Source: an uncultured Ruegeria sp.
Lineage (GTDB): Bacteria; Pseudomonadota; Alphaproteobacteria; Rhodobacterales; Rhodobacteraceae
Assembly (NCBI RefSeq): GCF_947504215.1
Contig: NZ_CANNGO010000002.1
Span: forward strand, 1-64,000
Direction of reading: 5' to 3'
DNA length: 64,000 nt
The notes under the pieces are model-generated. The model was given only the letters and a program-made list of their open reading frames with translations, was not told where the DNA came from and did no database searches. The position numbers and the translations under genes are program-made. The stretch's first letter is position 1. The number at the start of each line of letters is the position of its first letter. Of the stretch, positions 17,708-26,067 are shown piece by piece.

Positions 17708-19909
17708 TCAAGCGGCTTTGGCTTCAGGGTCAAAGCGGCCATAGAAGCTTTGGCCTTTCTCTGCCATCTCGCGCAGCAGCGGTGGACATGCAAACCGGTC
17801 TCCATACGCTTCGGTCAACTGGTCACAGCGCTCGGCCGCGTAAGGCGTGCCGATGATGTCCAGCCAGCTCAGCGGACCACCGGACCATGGCGCAAAGCCC
17901 CAACCCAGGATGGCGCCAACATCGCCTTCGCGGATGTCTTCCAGAACGCCTTCTTCCAGCGCGCGAACGGCTTCCAGAACCTGCGCAAACATCAAGCGTT
18001 GCTGCACTTCGATCAGTTCAGGCTGATCCTCTGCCAGCGGATACTTGTCCTGCAGACCTTTCCAGTATTCGGTGCGCTTACCCTTTTCGTCATAATCGAA
18101 GAAGCCAGCACTTGCCTTGCGGCCAAGGCGGCCCTGTTCTTCCATCCAGAAGATCAGATCGTCAGACGGGCTTGCCGGATAGGCGTTGCCCATCGCCGCT
18201 TTGGTTGCACGAGCGATCTTGGCACCCAGATCAATCGAGGTTTCGTCAGTCAGCTGGATCGGACCAACCGGGAAACCCAACTGACGTGCCGCATTGTCGA
18301 TCAGGATCGGGCTAACACCCTCGGTGATCATGCGCGCGCCTTCGTTGATGTAAGGGATGATGCAGCGGTTCGCGTAGAAGAAGCGCGCATCGTTGACCAC
18401 GATCGGTGTCTTGCGGATTTGCCGCACGTAGTCCAGCGCCTTGGCGACCGCGCGATCACCGGTTTCTTTGCCTTTGATGATCTCGACCAGGAACATCTTT
18501 TCGACCGGCGAGAAGAAATGGATGCCAATGAACTGATCCGAACGCACCGAGGCTTTCGCCAGATCAGAGATCGGCAGCGTCGAAGTGTTCGAGGCAAAGA
18601 TGCAATCCTCGGGGATGATTGCCTCGACCTTTTTGGTCATCTCGGCCTTCACACCCATATCTTCGAACACAGCCTCGATGATCAGATCGCAGCCTTTGAG
18701 ATTGTCCAGATCTGGCGTTGCGGTGATGCGACCCAGCATGGCTTCTTTCTTTTCAGCTGTGACCTTGCCGCGCTTCATACCCTTACCCAGATAGGTCTCG
18801 GTATAGGCTTTACCCTTGTCCGCGGCTTCCTGATCGCGGTCGACCAGAACCACTTCCATTCCGGCCTGAGCGGATACCAGCGCGATACCCGCACCCATCA
18901 TGCCCGCACCCAGAACGCCGATCTTCTTGACCGACTGATCCGGTACACCAGCGGGACGCACAGCGCCCTTTTCCAGTGCTTCCTTGTTCAGGAACAGCGA
19001 CCGGATCATCGCGCCCGACGACGGATTCATCAGCACGGAAGTGAACCAGCGCGCCTCGATTTTCAGGGCGGTGTCGAAATCAACCAGCGCCCCTTCGTAA
19101 ACTGCGCTCAGCAGAGCCTTGGCCGCCGGGAAGGCGCCCTGGGTCTTGCCATGCACCATCGCCGAGGCACCGACAAAGTTCATGAAACCTGCTGGATGGT
19201 AGGGCGCGCCTCCGGGCATCTTGTAACCTTTGGCATCCCAAGGCTTGACGATATCCGCGTCTTTGGCGTTCAGCACCCATTCCTTGGCGGCTGCAAGCGG
19301 ATCGGCGGCGATCTCGTCAATGTACCCTGCGCCTTTGGCCTTTTTTACGTCCAGCATCTTGCCTTCCAGCAGCAGCGGTGCAGCCGCGATGGCGCCGACC
19401 TTGCGCACCATACGGGTGGTGCCGCCTGCGCCGGGGAAGATGCCGACCATGATTTCGGGCAGGCCATATTTGGCCTTGGGGTTTTCGGCCGCAAAGATGC
19501 GATGTGTGGACAGGGGAAGTTCCATGCCAATACCTGCGGCGGTGCCGGGCAGGGCGGTGGCAATCGGCTTGCCGCCCTTCTTGGTCTTGGCGTCCATACC
19601 GGCCATTTCGATCTTGCGCAGCAGGGCGTGCATCCGCATCGTGCCATCAAATAGGCCCTTGGCGGGATTGTCGCCCGCTTCTTCCTTCATCACGGCCAGC
19701 AGGTTCAGGTCCATTCCGCCTGCGAAAGAGCCTTCTTTGCCGGACGTTACGACGATGCCTTTGACATCCTCATCGGCCAGCGCCTGATCGATGCAATCGC
19801 TCAGCTGTGCAAGACCGTCAAAGGACATCACATTCATGGTTTTGCCGGGGACGTCCCAAGTGATAGTGGCGACGCCGTCCGCGTCTTTGCTCAGAGTGAA
19901 ATCAGTCAT
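17708..19909 (-). CDS. fadJ: Trifunctional beta-oxidation enzyme: enoyl-CoA hydratase / 3-hydroxyacyl-CoA dehydrogenase
   Basis: The 733-aa alpha subunit of fatty-acid beta-oxidation. Residues 1-200 form the crotonase domain (SGKEGSFAGGMDL, GLPEIMVGIFPGAGGTTRM). A Rossmann dehydrogenase domain follows from about 320 (IGVLGAGMMGAGIALVSAQAG), then the C-terminal 3HCDH domains (IGIHFFSPVEKM, YANRCIIPYINEGARM). The ATG at 19909 (MTDFTLSK) has GGAG 6-9 nt upstream; another ATG lies four codons earlier. Its start overlaps the 3' end of the cupin gene, which itself overlaps the thiolase gene, so the three are one operon. FadB versus FadJ type is not decided. Confidence 0.93.
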   Translation of the reverse strand: MTDFTLSKDADGVATITWDVPGKTMNVMSFDGLAQLSDCIDQALADEDVKGIVVTSGKEGSFAGGMDLNLLAVMKEEAGDNPAKGLFDGTMRMHALLRKIEMAGMDAKTKKGGKPIATALPGTAAGIGMELPLSTHRIFAAENPKAKYGLPEIMVGIFPGAGGTTRMVRKVGAIAAAPLLLEGKMLDVKKAKGAGYIDEIAADPLAAAKEWVLNAKDADIVKPWDAKGYKMPGGAPYHPAGFMNFVGASAMVHGKTQGAFPAAKALLSAVYEGALVDFDTALKIEARWFTSVLMNPSSGAMIRSLFLNKEALEKGAVRPAGVPDQSVKKIGVLGAGMMGAGIALVSAQAGMEVVLVDRDQEAADKGKAYTETYLGKGMKRGKVTAEKKEAMLGRITATPDLDNLKGCDLIIEAVFEDMGVKAEMTKKVEAIIPEDCIFASNTSTLPISDLAKASVRSDQFIGIHFFSPVEKMFLVEIIKGKETGDRAVAKALDYVRQIRKTPIVVNDARFFYANRCIIPYINEGARMITEGVSPILIDNAARQLGFPVGPIQLTDETSIDLGAKIARATKAAMGNAYPASPSDDLIFWMEEQGRLGRKASAGFFDYDEKGKRTEYWKGLQDKYPLAEDQPELIEVQQRLMFAQVLEAVRALEEGVLEDIREGDVGAILGWGFAPWSGGPLSWLDIIGTPYAAERCDQLTEAYGDRFACPPLLREMAEKGQSFYGRFDPEAKAA

Positions 19910-20390
19910 TGCCATCTCCAATTTGGTCAGCCGTCAGCGGGCTGCCATCTTTGCGGGTGAAAGAGAATCCGTTCTCATCATCCTTCACCATCATGTCTAA
20001 ATCGCTGTAATAGCCGGTCTCGGTCGGGGTCCGTGTGCCCACCACCAGAAAGGTCATGGGCTCATCGGTCTTGTTCACAAGGTGATGGCCGTTAACTTCA
20101 CCTGCGGGCCAGGCGGCGCAATCACCGGGCTGCATATCGTGTTCGCCATCATCATCGATCAGCGTGCATGAGCCGCTGAGAATGATGGCAAACTCGTCCT
20201 GCTCCATGTGGTAATGGCGCAGCGAAGACAGGCCCTGCGGTTCCAACCGCACGATATTGACCCCGTATTGAGACAGGCCACCTGCATCTCCGACGCGCTG
20301 GGCGAAACGACCTGCGGTTGCTTCGGCCAGCTTGCCGGGATAGGACGAGCCACCTTGAAACGGGATCTGAGAGAGGTCCAGCTTGGGCAT
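19902..20390 (-). CDS. Single-domain cupin protein
   Basis: A 162-aa cupin. Motif 1 appears as LRHYHMEQDEFAIILSGSCTL (about 58-78) and motif 2 as MQPGDCAAWPAGEVNGHHLVN (about 85-105), with histidine and glutamate ligands kept. The C-terminus carries GYYSDLDMMVKD, typical of the 'cupin domain-containing' transcriptional-co-regulator-like proteins of this clade. It is wedged between thiolase and fadJ with overlaps at both ends (TGATG with the thiolase stop), so it is co-translated with beta-oxidation genes. A role in sensing or clearing a beta-oxidation by-product is only a guess. Confidence 0.85.
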   Translation of the reverse strand: MPKLDLSQIPFQGGSSYPGKLAEATAGRFAQRVGDAGGLSQYGVNIVRLEPQGLSSLRHYHMEQDEFAIILSGSCTLIDDDGEHDMQPGDCAAWPAGEVNGHHLVNKTDEPMTFLVVGTRTPTETGYYSDLDMMVKDDENGFSFTRKDGSPLTADQIGDGND

Positions 20391-21601
20391 CAGACGCGCT
20401 CAATGATAGTCGCCGCACCCATTCCAGAGGCGATGCACAGCGTTGCGAGGCCAGCTTCTTTGTCCTGACGCTCAAGCTCATCCAGCAGGGCACCGATGAT
20501 CATTGCGCCGGTGGCACCCAACGGGTGGCCCATCGCAATCGAGCCGCCGTTGACGTTCACTACGCCGGGGTCAACATCAAACGCCTGCTGGAACCGCAAC
20601 ACGACCGAGGCGAAGGCTTCGTTCACTTCGAACAGGTCCAGATCGCTGATCTTCATGCCGTTATCGGCCAAGATTTTCTCGGTCACCGGAACCGGGCCGG
20701 TCAGCATGATGGTCGGATCGGTGCCGATCTTGGCAGTCGCCTTGATACGGGCACGCGGTTTCAATCCGTACTTTTCGCCGAATTCCTTGTTGCCGATCAG
20801 AACCGCTGCCGCACCGTCCACAATACCCGAGCTGTTGCCGGCGTGGTGGATGTGGTTCACGCGCTCAAGATGCGGGTACTTCAGCATTGCCACCTTGTCG
20901 AATCCAGGCATCTGCTCGCCCATCATCTGGAAGGACGGGTTCAACGCGCCAAGGCTTTGCATGTCCGTGCCGGGGCGCATGTATTCGTCGCGGTCAAGAA
21001 TGGTCAGGCCGTTTTGATCCTTGACGGTGATCACAGACTTTTCAAAGCGGTTGTCTTCCCAAGCCGCCGCCGCACGTTTCTGCGATTCAACCGCCAACGC
21101 GTCTGCGTCATCACGGGTGAAACCGTACTCAGTGGCGATGATATCGGCCGAGATACCCTGTGGCACAAAATAAGTGCCCATCGCCAGTGAAGGATCAACG
21201 GCAATCGCCGCGCCGTCGCTGCCCATTGCCACACGGCCCATCATCTCAACACCGCCGGCGATGTAGGCTTGGCCTGCGCCGCCTTTGACCTGGTTTGCCG
21301 CGAGGTTCACAGCTTCCATGCCCGAGGCGCAGAAGCGGTTGATCGCCAGACCGGGGATCGATTGGTCCAGATCCGAGGCCAGAACTGCCGAGCGCGCCAG
21401 ACAGCCGCCTTGTTCCATCACCTGCGTGACGTTGCCCCAGATCACATCCTCAACGGCGTGGCCTTCCAGGTTGTTGCGCTCTTTCATGGCGTTTAGGGTC
21501 ACGGCGGACAGACGCACCGAGGTCACCTCGTGCAGGCTGCCATCCTTACGGCCCTTGCCGCGCGGAGTGCGCAGGGCGTCATAGATATATGCTTCAGTCA
21601 T
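20390..21601 (-). CDS. fadA: Acetyl-CoA C-acyltransferase (3-ketoacyl-CoA thiolase)
   Basis: Thiolytic last step of beta-oxidation. The 403-aa length is standard. The acyl-accepting cysteine lies in INRFCASGMEAVNLAANQ (about residue 92), the catalytic His in VNGGSIAMGHPLGATGAM, and the second catalytic Cys in LCIASGMGAATIIE at the C-terminus. It precedes the cupin and fadJ in one operon. GST starts 12 bp upstream on the same strand. FadA and FadI types cannot be separated reliably by eye. Confidence 0.94.
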   Translation of the reverse strand: MTEAYIYDALRTPRGKGRKDGSLHEVTSVRLSAVTLNAMKERNNLEGHAVEDVIWGNVTQVMEQGGCLARSAVLASDLDQSIPGLAINRFCASGMEAVNLAANQVKGGAGQAYIAGGVEMMGRVAMGSDGAAIAVDPSLAMGTYFVPQGISADIIATEYGFTRDDADALAVESQKRAAAAWEDNRFEKSVITVKDQNGLTILDRDEYMRPGTDMQSLGALNPSFQMMGEQMPGFDKVAMLKYPHLERVNHIHHAGNSSGIVDGAAAVLIGNKEFGEKYGLKPRARIKATAKIGTDPTIMLTGPVPVTEKILADNGMKISDLDLFEVNEAFASVVLRFQQAFDVDPGVVNVNGGSIAMGHPLGATGAMIIGALLDELERQDKEAGLATLCIASGMGAATIIERV

Positions 21602-21612
21602 GGGGTCTCTCC

Positions 21613-22251
21613 TTAAGCGCGATCCGACGGGTTGCCGGGCATCAGGTCATAGGGGTGTTTCCAGCCGGGCTGCTCGGATAGACGAGTCAGCCAGGCGTCG
21701 ATATGAGGCCAGTCGGCGCGGTCAAAGCCGAAAGGTTCGGGGTAATACAGATAGCCGCAGCAACTAAGATCGGCGTTGGTCACTCCGTCGCCAACGATCC
21801 AGTCGCGGTCGTTCAGATGATTGTTCAGAACGTCGTAGGCCGCTTTCAAACGCCCTTGATTGAAAGCGATGACATCCGGGTTGCGGTGTTCTTCGGGCAG
21901 AAAGTTGATCAGAAATCGGGTTAGACCGGCCATCGAGCTAAGCTTGTGATTGTCCCACAGCACCCAGCGCAGAATGTCGTAGTTCTCTTCCCTTGTCTTG
22001 CCGCCGAACTTGCCGGATTTCTCGGTTACGTAGGCCTGAACAGCGCCCGATTGACTGGTGCGGAATTCACCGTCGATAAGAACCGGAGCCTCGCCCAACT
22101 CATTGACCTCAGAACGGTATTCAGGTGTGCGCGTGACGCCTTTGAAAAAATCGACGAAGACTGGCTCCCACGCCAGGCCGGACATCTCGAGCGCCAACGC
22201 GGCCTTGTAGGAGTTTCCACTTTCTCCAAAACAATGAAGTTTGATGGTCAT
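21613..22251 (-). CDS. Glutathione S-transferase family protein
   Basis: A 212-aa protein with an N-terminal thioredoxin-like GST domain (MTIKLHCFGESGNSYKAALALEMSG; Ser or Asn near residue 10-13 as candidate catalytic residue; EAPVLIDGEFRTSQSGAV as the GSH-binding cis-Pro and SQS motif) and an alpha-helical C-terminal domain. The ATG at 22251 has GGGAGGGG just upstream. Its place at the head of the thiolase-cupin-fadJ operon suggests removal of reactive enoyl or epoxide products, which is inference. Confidence 0.88.
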   Translation of the reverse strand: MTIKLHCFGESGNSYKAALALEMSGLAWEPVFVDFFKGVTRTPEYRSEVNELGEAPVLIDGEFRTSQSGAVQAYVTEKSGKFGGKTREENYDILRWVLWDNHKLSSMAGLTRFLINFLPEEHRNPDVIAFNQGRLKAAYDVLNNHLNDRDWIVGDGVTNADLSCCGYLYYPEPFGFDRADWPHIDAWLTRLSEQPGWKHPYDLMPGNPSDRA

Positions 22252-22292
22252 GCGATCGCCCCTCCCAAGGCGCTTTTGGCTCAGCCGGAATT

Positions 22293-22315
22293 GAGTATTT
22301 TTGAAAAGATGAAGG
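22293..22315 (+). repeat. Intergenic repeat unit, copy 1
   Basis: GAGTATTTTTGAAAAGATGA plus AGG. A near-identical inverted copy (22 of 23 bases) lies at 22450-22472. The motif resembles a GGGAGTATTT...AAAGATGAAG element that I recall as frequent in Rhodobacteraceae intergenic DNA, usually near gene ends. Here it lies within the region upstream of the GST start, in the only gene-poor stretch over 300 bp in this window. Confidence 0.7.
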
Positions 22316-22333
22316 TTTAACAGTAACCTTTGA

Positions 22334-22456
22334 TCAACCTTCTTCCAGTTCAATGGTTGTGCGGTACAGGCTGGAGAGCCGATGGCCGCAAAAGGTGAAG
22401 TCGTCCCTGTCCTGATGGCGAGTGCGCCCGGTGGCAGGGGCGCGTCCTGCCTTCAT
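22334..22456 (-). CDS. Possible 40-residue small protein (uncertain)
   Basis: An ATG inside the inverted repeat copy (22456) opens 40 codons ending at TGA 22334. The C-terminal half (DDFTFCGHRLSSLYRTTIELEEG) uses codons with the high third-position GC of real genes here and ends in a helix-like acidic tail. There is GGGAG about 17 nt upstream, too far for an ideal ribosome-binding site. The opposite strand also has an open 59-codon frame from ATG 22382, so at most one is real. It might be a small conserved protein, the C-terminal remnant of a longer gene, or chance. Confidence 0.25.
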   Translation of the reverse strand: MKAGRAPATGRTRHQDRDDFTFCGHRLSSLYRTTIELEEG

Positions 22457-22472
22457 CTTTTCACAAATACTC
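22450..22472 (-). repeat. Intergenic repeat unit, copy 2 (inverted)
   Basis: Reverse-strand copy of the unit at 22293-22315 with one mismatch (GAGTATTTG versus GAGTATTTT). It is followed upstream by GCCTCCGGCGG, which can itself form a hairpin (CGCCTCCGGCGG). The two copies face each other across 134 bp and could form a long stem-loop in RNA. Apart from these repeats and the hairpin at 22619, I see nothing definite in 22252-22655. Confidence 0.7.
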
Positions 22473-22618
22473 CCGCCGGAGGCGTCCGGCCTTTAGATTA
22501 CCGCTGGTCGATGAGTGGTTCGAACTGCTTTTATCCTTTCGTACTCTTAGTTAGGAATTGAAGGCGTTCAGGCGCGAGGTTAGGCCAAAGCACGCTGCCA
22601 TTCATGTCCACGCGTATC

Positions 22619-22648
22619 CTGGGTCCGGGTGATTTCACCCGAACCCAG
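22619..22648 (-). terminator. Hairpin just downstream of the acyl-CoA dehydrogenase gene
   Basis: On the reverse strand CTGGGTTCGGGTGA pairs with TCACCCGGACCCAG (13 Watson-Crick pairs plus one G-T) around AA, eight bases after the stop codon. No U-run follows, so it is a likely but not classical terminator or an mRNA 3'-end stabiliser. Confidence 0.55.
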
Positions 22649-22655
22649 TTTGAGA

Positions 22656-24437
22656 TCAGAAGTTTGCCGCGTCCAGAGCCATAACCGTGTCCGCGCCGGT
22701 CTGAATGCGCGCCAGGTGCATGCCCGTAGCAGGCAGGCGACGCGCCATGTAGAAACGACCGGTGTTGATCTTGGTTTCGTAGAAGTCTTTGTCCGATGCG
22801 CCACTGTCCAAAGCTTCCTGAGCGGCTTTGGCCATCTGTGCCCACATCAAACCCAGGCAAACATGACCGAACATGTGCATGAAGTCGTACGAGCCAGACA
22901 GGGCGTTGTTCGGATTTTTCATACCTTCCTGCATGAAATACATGCCAGCGGCCTGCAGATCTTTCGACGCGGCTTTCAACGGTTCGATGAAGGCCTTGTC
23001 ATAGGCTTCGTCTTTGCCGGCGTTTTCCTTGCAGAAGGTTTTGACCATGTCGAAGAAGGCCATGACGTGCTTGCCGCCATCCTGCGCCAGCTTACGACCG
23101 ACGAGATCCAGCGCCTGGACGCCGTTGGCTCCTTCGTAGATCATCGCGATGCGAGCGTCGCGGGTGTATTGCGACATGCCCCATTCTTCAATGTAGCCAT
23201 GTCCACCGTAGACCTGCTGGGCCTGAACGGTCATGTCGTAGCCTTCATCGGTCAGGAAACCCTTGATAACGGGCGTCAGCAACGAAATCAGGCCGTCCGC
23301 ATCCTTGTCGTTGGACCGATGCGCCTTGTCGATCATCGACGCGCCCCACAGGATGAATGCACGAGCGCCTTCGGTGAAGCTTTTCTGGTCCATCAGATTG
23401 CGACGAATGTCGGGGTGCACGATCAGCGGGTCGGCAGGGCCGTCCGGATTCTTTGCGCCGGTCACATCACGACCTTGCAGGCGATCCTTGGCGTATTCCA
23501 GAGCGTTTTGGTAAGCAGCTTCAGCTTGGGACAGGCCCTGCATGCCAACACCCAGACGCGCTTCGTTCATCATGGTGAACATCGCGCGCATGCCTTTATG
23601 CTCGTCGCCCAACAGCCAACCGGTGGCTTCGTCATAGTTCATGACGCAGGTTGAGTTGCCGTGGATGCCCATCTTCTCTTCGATCTTACCGACCGAGACA
23701 CCGTTACGCTCACCGACTGAACCGTCTTCTTTGACAAGAAACTTGGGCACGATGAACAGGGAGACACCCTTGATACCGTCAGGCCCGCCGGGGATCTTCG
23801 CCAGCACCAGATGGATAACGTTGTTAGCCATGTCGTGATCACCGGCCGAGATGAAAATCTTCTGTCCGGAAATCTTGTAGCTGCCGTCGCTTTGCGGTTC
23901 TGCCTTGGTCCGCATCATACCCAGGTCGGTGCCGCAATGCGGTTCCGTCAGGTTCATCGTGCCGGTCCATTCACAGCTGACCATGTTTGGCAGGTATTTG
24001 TCTTTCTGCTCGTCGGTTCCGTGCGCCAGAATGGCCGAGGCCGCACCATGGGTCAGGCCCTGATACATCACAAACGCCTGATTGGCGCCCGAGAACATCT
24101 CACCCACGGCTGTACCCAGCACATAGGGCATGTTCTGGCCTCCATACTCTTCCGGCATGTCGAGGCCAGTCCAGCCACCTTCCTTCATCTGCTCGAAGGC
24201 TTCTTTGAACCCTGTGGGCGTATAAACAACGCCGTTTTCCAGGCGGCAGCCTTCGGTATCGCCGACCACGTTCAGCGGATGCAGAACGTTGGTGGCGACT
24301 TTGCCTGCTTCTTCCAGAACAGCGCCGGTAAACTCGGCTTCAAGTTCGTTGTATCCCGGAATATTTGATTCCGAGATTTTCAGAACGTTATGCAGAATGA
24401 ACTGCGTGTCTTTTGTTGGCGCGTTATAGACGGGCAT
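22656..24437 (-). CDS. Acyl-CoA dehydrogenase (C-terminal-domain type, about 600 aa)
   Basis: Oxidises an acyl-CoA to the 2-enoyl-CoA with FAD, the first step of beta-oxidation. The 593 aa include the N-terminal DUF-like extension [19 protein letters not shown] typical of the long class, the FAD/acyl signature ([17 protein letters not shown]), [10 protein letters not shown], and [17 protein letters not shown], a position where this class has its catalytic Glu (YEGAN). The C-terminal domain contains [17 protein letters not shown]. It lies 48 bp downstream of a MerR regulator on the same strand, and together they resemble the liu/fad regulons of proteobacteria. Confidence 0.93.
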   Translation of the reverse strand: MPVYNAPTKDTQFILHNVLKISESNIPGYNELEAEFTGAVLEEAGKVATNVLHPLNVVGDTEGCRLENGVVYTPTGFKEAFEQMKEGGWTGLDMPEEYGGQNMPYVLGTAVGEMFSGANQAFVMYQGLTHGAASAILAHGTDEQKDKYLPNMVSCEWTGTMNLTEPHCGTDLGMMRTKAEPQSDGSYKISGQKIFISAGDHDMANNVIHLVLAKIPGGPDGIKGVSLFIVPKFLVKEDGSVGERNGVSVGKIEEKMGIHGNSTCVMNYDEATGWLLGDEHKGMRAMFTMMNEARLGVGMQGLSQAEAAYQNALEYAKDRLQGRDVTGAKNPDGPADPLIVHPDIRRNLMDQKSFTEGARAFILWGASMIDKAHRSNDKDADGLISLLTPVIKGFLTDEGYDMTVQAQQVYGGHGYIEEWGMSQYTRDARIAMIYEGANGVQALDLVGRKLAQDGGKHVMAFFDMVKTFCKENAGKDEAYDKAFIEPLKAASKDLQAAGMYFMQEGMKNPNNALSGSYDFMHMFGHVCLGLMWAQMAKAAQEALDSGASDKDFYETKINTGRFYMARRLPATGMHLARIQTGADTVMALDAANF

Positions 24438-24485
24438 GTGAAGCTCCCTTAATTCATATGTCCGGGTGACAGGCAGTCGAGAGGT

Positions 24486-24887
24486 TTACTCGGCGGCCTT
24501 CTTTTCCTGTTTCATCGAGGCAATGACTTTTTCGCCCCAACGCAACTGCTCTTTCAGATCGTCGATCGCTTGTGTCAGTTCTTCACGGCGCGATTCCATG
24601 TCCGCCAGGCGCTCGCACGCGATCTCGAATGTGCGGGACATCTGGGTCACCTGTTGGTCACCTACATGGTACAAATCCAGAAGCTGGCGAATCTCTTCCA
24701 GGCTAAATCCGAACCGTTTGCCGCGCAGGATCAGCTTGAGCCGGGCGCGGTCGCGTTTGGTGAATAGCCGTTTCTGCCCCTCGCGGTGCGGAAACAAAAG
24801 CTCTTTGGCCTCATAGAACCGCAAGGTACGGGGCGTGACGTCATAGGTCTCGCACATCTCGCGGATGGTCATCAGATCTTCAGTCAT
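24486..24887 (-). CDS. MerR-family transcriptional regulator (LiuR-like)
   Basis: A 133-aa regulator. The winged helix-turn-helix is at about 5-75 (MTIREMCETYDVTPRTLRFYEAKELLFP, then KLILRGKRFGFSLEEIRQLLDLY), followed by a dimerising coiled coil to about 120. There is no cysteine cluster for metals in the C-terminus. That fits the acyl-CoA or branched-chain-acid branch of MerR (LiuR) rather than metal sensors. It precedes the acyl-CoA dehydrogenase and has TTGACGT-type repeats upstream, which are probably its own operators. Confidence 0.86.
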   Translation of the reverse strand: MTEDLMTIREMCETYDVTPRTLRFYEAKELLFPHREGQKRLFTKRDRARLKLILRGKRFGFSLEEIRQLLDLYHVGDQQVTQMSRTFEIACERLADMESRREELTQAIDDLKEQLRWGEKVIASMKQEKKAAE

Positions 24888-24962
24888 TCGTCATACTCTC
24901 GTCACTGGCATCATGAGCTATGAGTTGCGTAGTTGATACGCGCTTTACAACATGTGAGTGAC

Positions 24963-25056
24963 GTTGACGTAATCCAGACGCTGCGTCACTTCTAAGTTGA
25001 CGTAACATCTGAACGCGTAAGGAGCTTTTGACGCAGTTTTCTTTCCGTTGCGTCAA
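24963..25056. promoter_or_regulatory. Cluster of TTGACGT(A)/TTGACGCA sites between two MerR genes
   Basis: GTTGACGTAA (24963), GTTGACGTAAC (24996), and the inverted pair TTGACGCA (25028-25035) / TGCGTCAA (25049-25056) occur in 94 bp of the 275-bp gap upstream of the first MerR gene. They match the general TTGACG-type half-sites reported for LiuR regulators. I infer that one or both MerR proteins bind here. The rest of the gap, up to the second MerR stop at 25163, shows no gene. Confidence 0.5.
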
Positions 25057-25162
25057 CCGAATTGATGGCGTTTTTGAGCAGCGCGTCGAATAAATAGATG
25101 CGCATTCTTACGGGCGTGTCGGTTTCGAGCGGCGCGATTCTCCATCCCGACAGGGCGATGTC

Positions 25163-25531
25163 TCAGCCTATTGACTTAAACGTTTGGTCCCGAAGGCGCT
25201 TGAGTTCATCCATGGCTTCGTCCAGCTGCTGGCGCTGCTGACGAAGTTCATCCATCTGACGATCGGCCATTTCAACAAAAGTTGCCATCTGCGCCTTGTT
25301 CCCCTGATCTTCATAGATCAGCAGCCACTGCCGAATTTCTTCCAGTGGAAAGCCGAATTTGCGCCCACGCATGATAAGCTTCATGCGGGCGCATTCGCGC
25401 GGGCCATAGAATCTGGAGCGGCCTTCCCGATCGGGCTGCAGCAACTCGATATACTCGTAGTATCGCAGGGTGCGCGGCGTCACGTCGAACTCGGCGCACA
25501 TCTCTTTGAATGACAAACGTTTGTCGGACAT
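25163..25531 (-). CDS. MerR-family transcriptional regulator, second copy
   Basis: A 122-aa paralogue of the neighbouring MerR protein: SFKEMCAEFDVTPRTLRYYEYIELLQP, KLIMRGRKFGFPLEEIRQWLLIY, then a Gln/Glu-rich coiled coil (MDELRQQRQQLDEAMDELKRL). No metal-binding cysteines occur in the effector part. The ATG at 25531 is preceded by GAGGAGACCAGGA; the frame extends far upstream without similarity. It is divergent from a thioesterase gene 115 bp away, so it may regulate that operon and the fatty-acid genes. Confidence 0.86.
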   Translation of the reverse strand: MSDKRLSFKEMCAEFDVTPRTLRYYEYIELLQPDREGRSRFYGPRECARMKLIMRGRKFGFPLEEIRQWLLIYEDQGNKAQMATFVEMADRQMDELRQQRQQLDEAMDELKRLRDQTFKSIG

Positions 25532-25646
25532 TCCTGGTCTCCTCGCCAGCAACCTAGGGCGTCGTGGCGGCAAGCGCAACAGGTGGGCTTGCCCTTTGAT
25601 TGGGCTGCGGCTCATAAAGGGGGGCAAGACAACAGGACAAAACCAA

Positions 25647-26066
25647 ATGGTCGACAAGACAGTACTCGCCCGGCAGTTCATCGAGGCGATCCCGCACGCA
25701 AGGGCGCTGGGCCTTAAGCTGATGCAGATCGGTGAAGGTGAGGCCGAAATCTCGATGCCGTACAACGAGGATCTGATCGGAGATCCGCGTACTGGCGTCA
25801 TTCATGGCGGCGCGGTGTCGACCATTCTGGATACCTGCTGCGGCGCTGCTGTGATGAGCCATCCGGCTGCACCTGGCGGCACTGCGACCATCGACCTGCG
25901 CATCGACTATATGCGCGCCGCGACGCCGGGGCAGACGATCACTGCCCGGGCCAGTTGCTATCACATAACCCGTAACGTCGCCTTTGTAAGGGCGACCGCC
26001 ATGGACGAAGATCATGATGACCCGGTGGCCACCGCCTCGGGATCTTTCACGGTTGAGGGGAAGTAA
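25647..26066 (+). CDS. PaaI-family hotdog thioesterase
   Basis: A 139-aa hotdog-fold acyl-CoA thioesterase. The family signature DPRTGVIHGGAVSTILDTCCGAA (about 48-70) has the HGG motif, and TIDLRIDYMRAATPGQT marks the second conserved strand. The ATG at 25647 lies in ACCAAATGG with only weak SD similarity. The next gene, a second hotdog protein, starts two bases after the stop, so they may form a heteromer. It is divergent from a MerR gene that may control it. Confidence 0.88.
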   Translation: MVDKTVLARQFIEAIPHARALGLKLMQIGEGEAEISMPYNEDLIGDPRTGVIHGGAVSTILDTCCGAAVMSHPAAPGGTATIDLRIDYMRAATPGQTITARASCYHITRNVAFVRATAMDEDHDDPVATASGSFTVEGK

Positions 26067-26067
26067 A

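Noticed and set aside
17681-19654. A 657-codon open frame on the plus strand across fadJ
   Set aside because: It is antisense to a fully conserved fadJ; the product is rich in His/Arg/Gln with no recognisable motif, as expected for a high-GC shadow frame.
22382-22561. A 59-codon plus-strand frame (from ATG 22382, with GGAGAG upstream)
   Set aside because: It reads through the inverted repeat and gives a low-complexity product; the opposite-strand small frame is more protein-like, and neither is secure.
24486-25531. MerR proteins as metal sensors
   Set aside because: They lack the C-terminal cysteine clusters of MerR/CueR/ZntR types, and the neighbours are fatty-acid genes.
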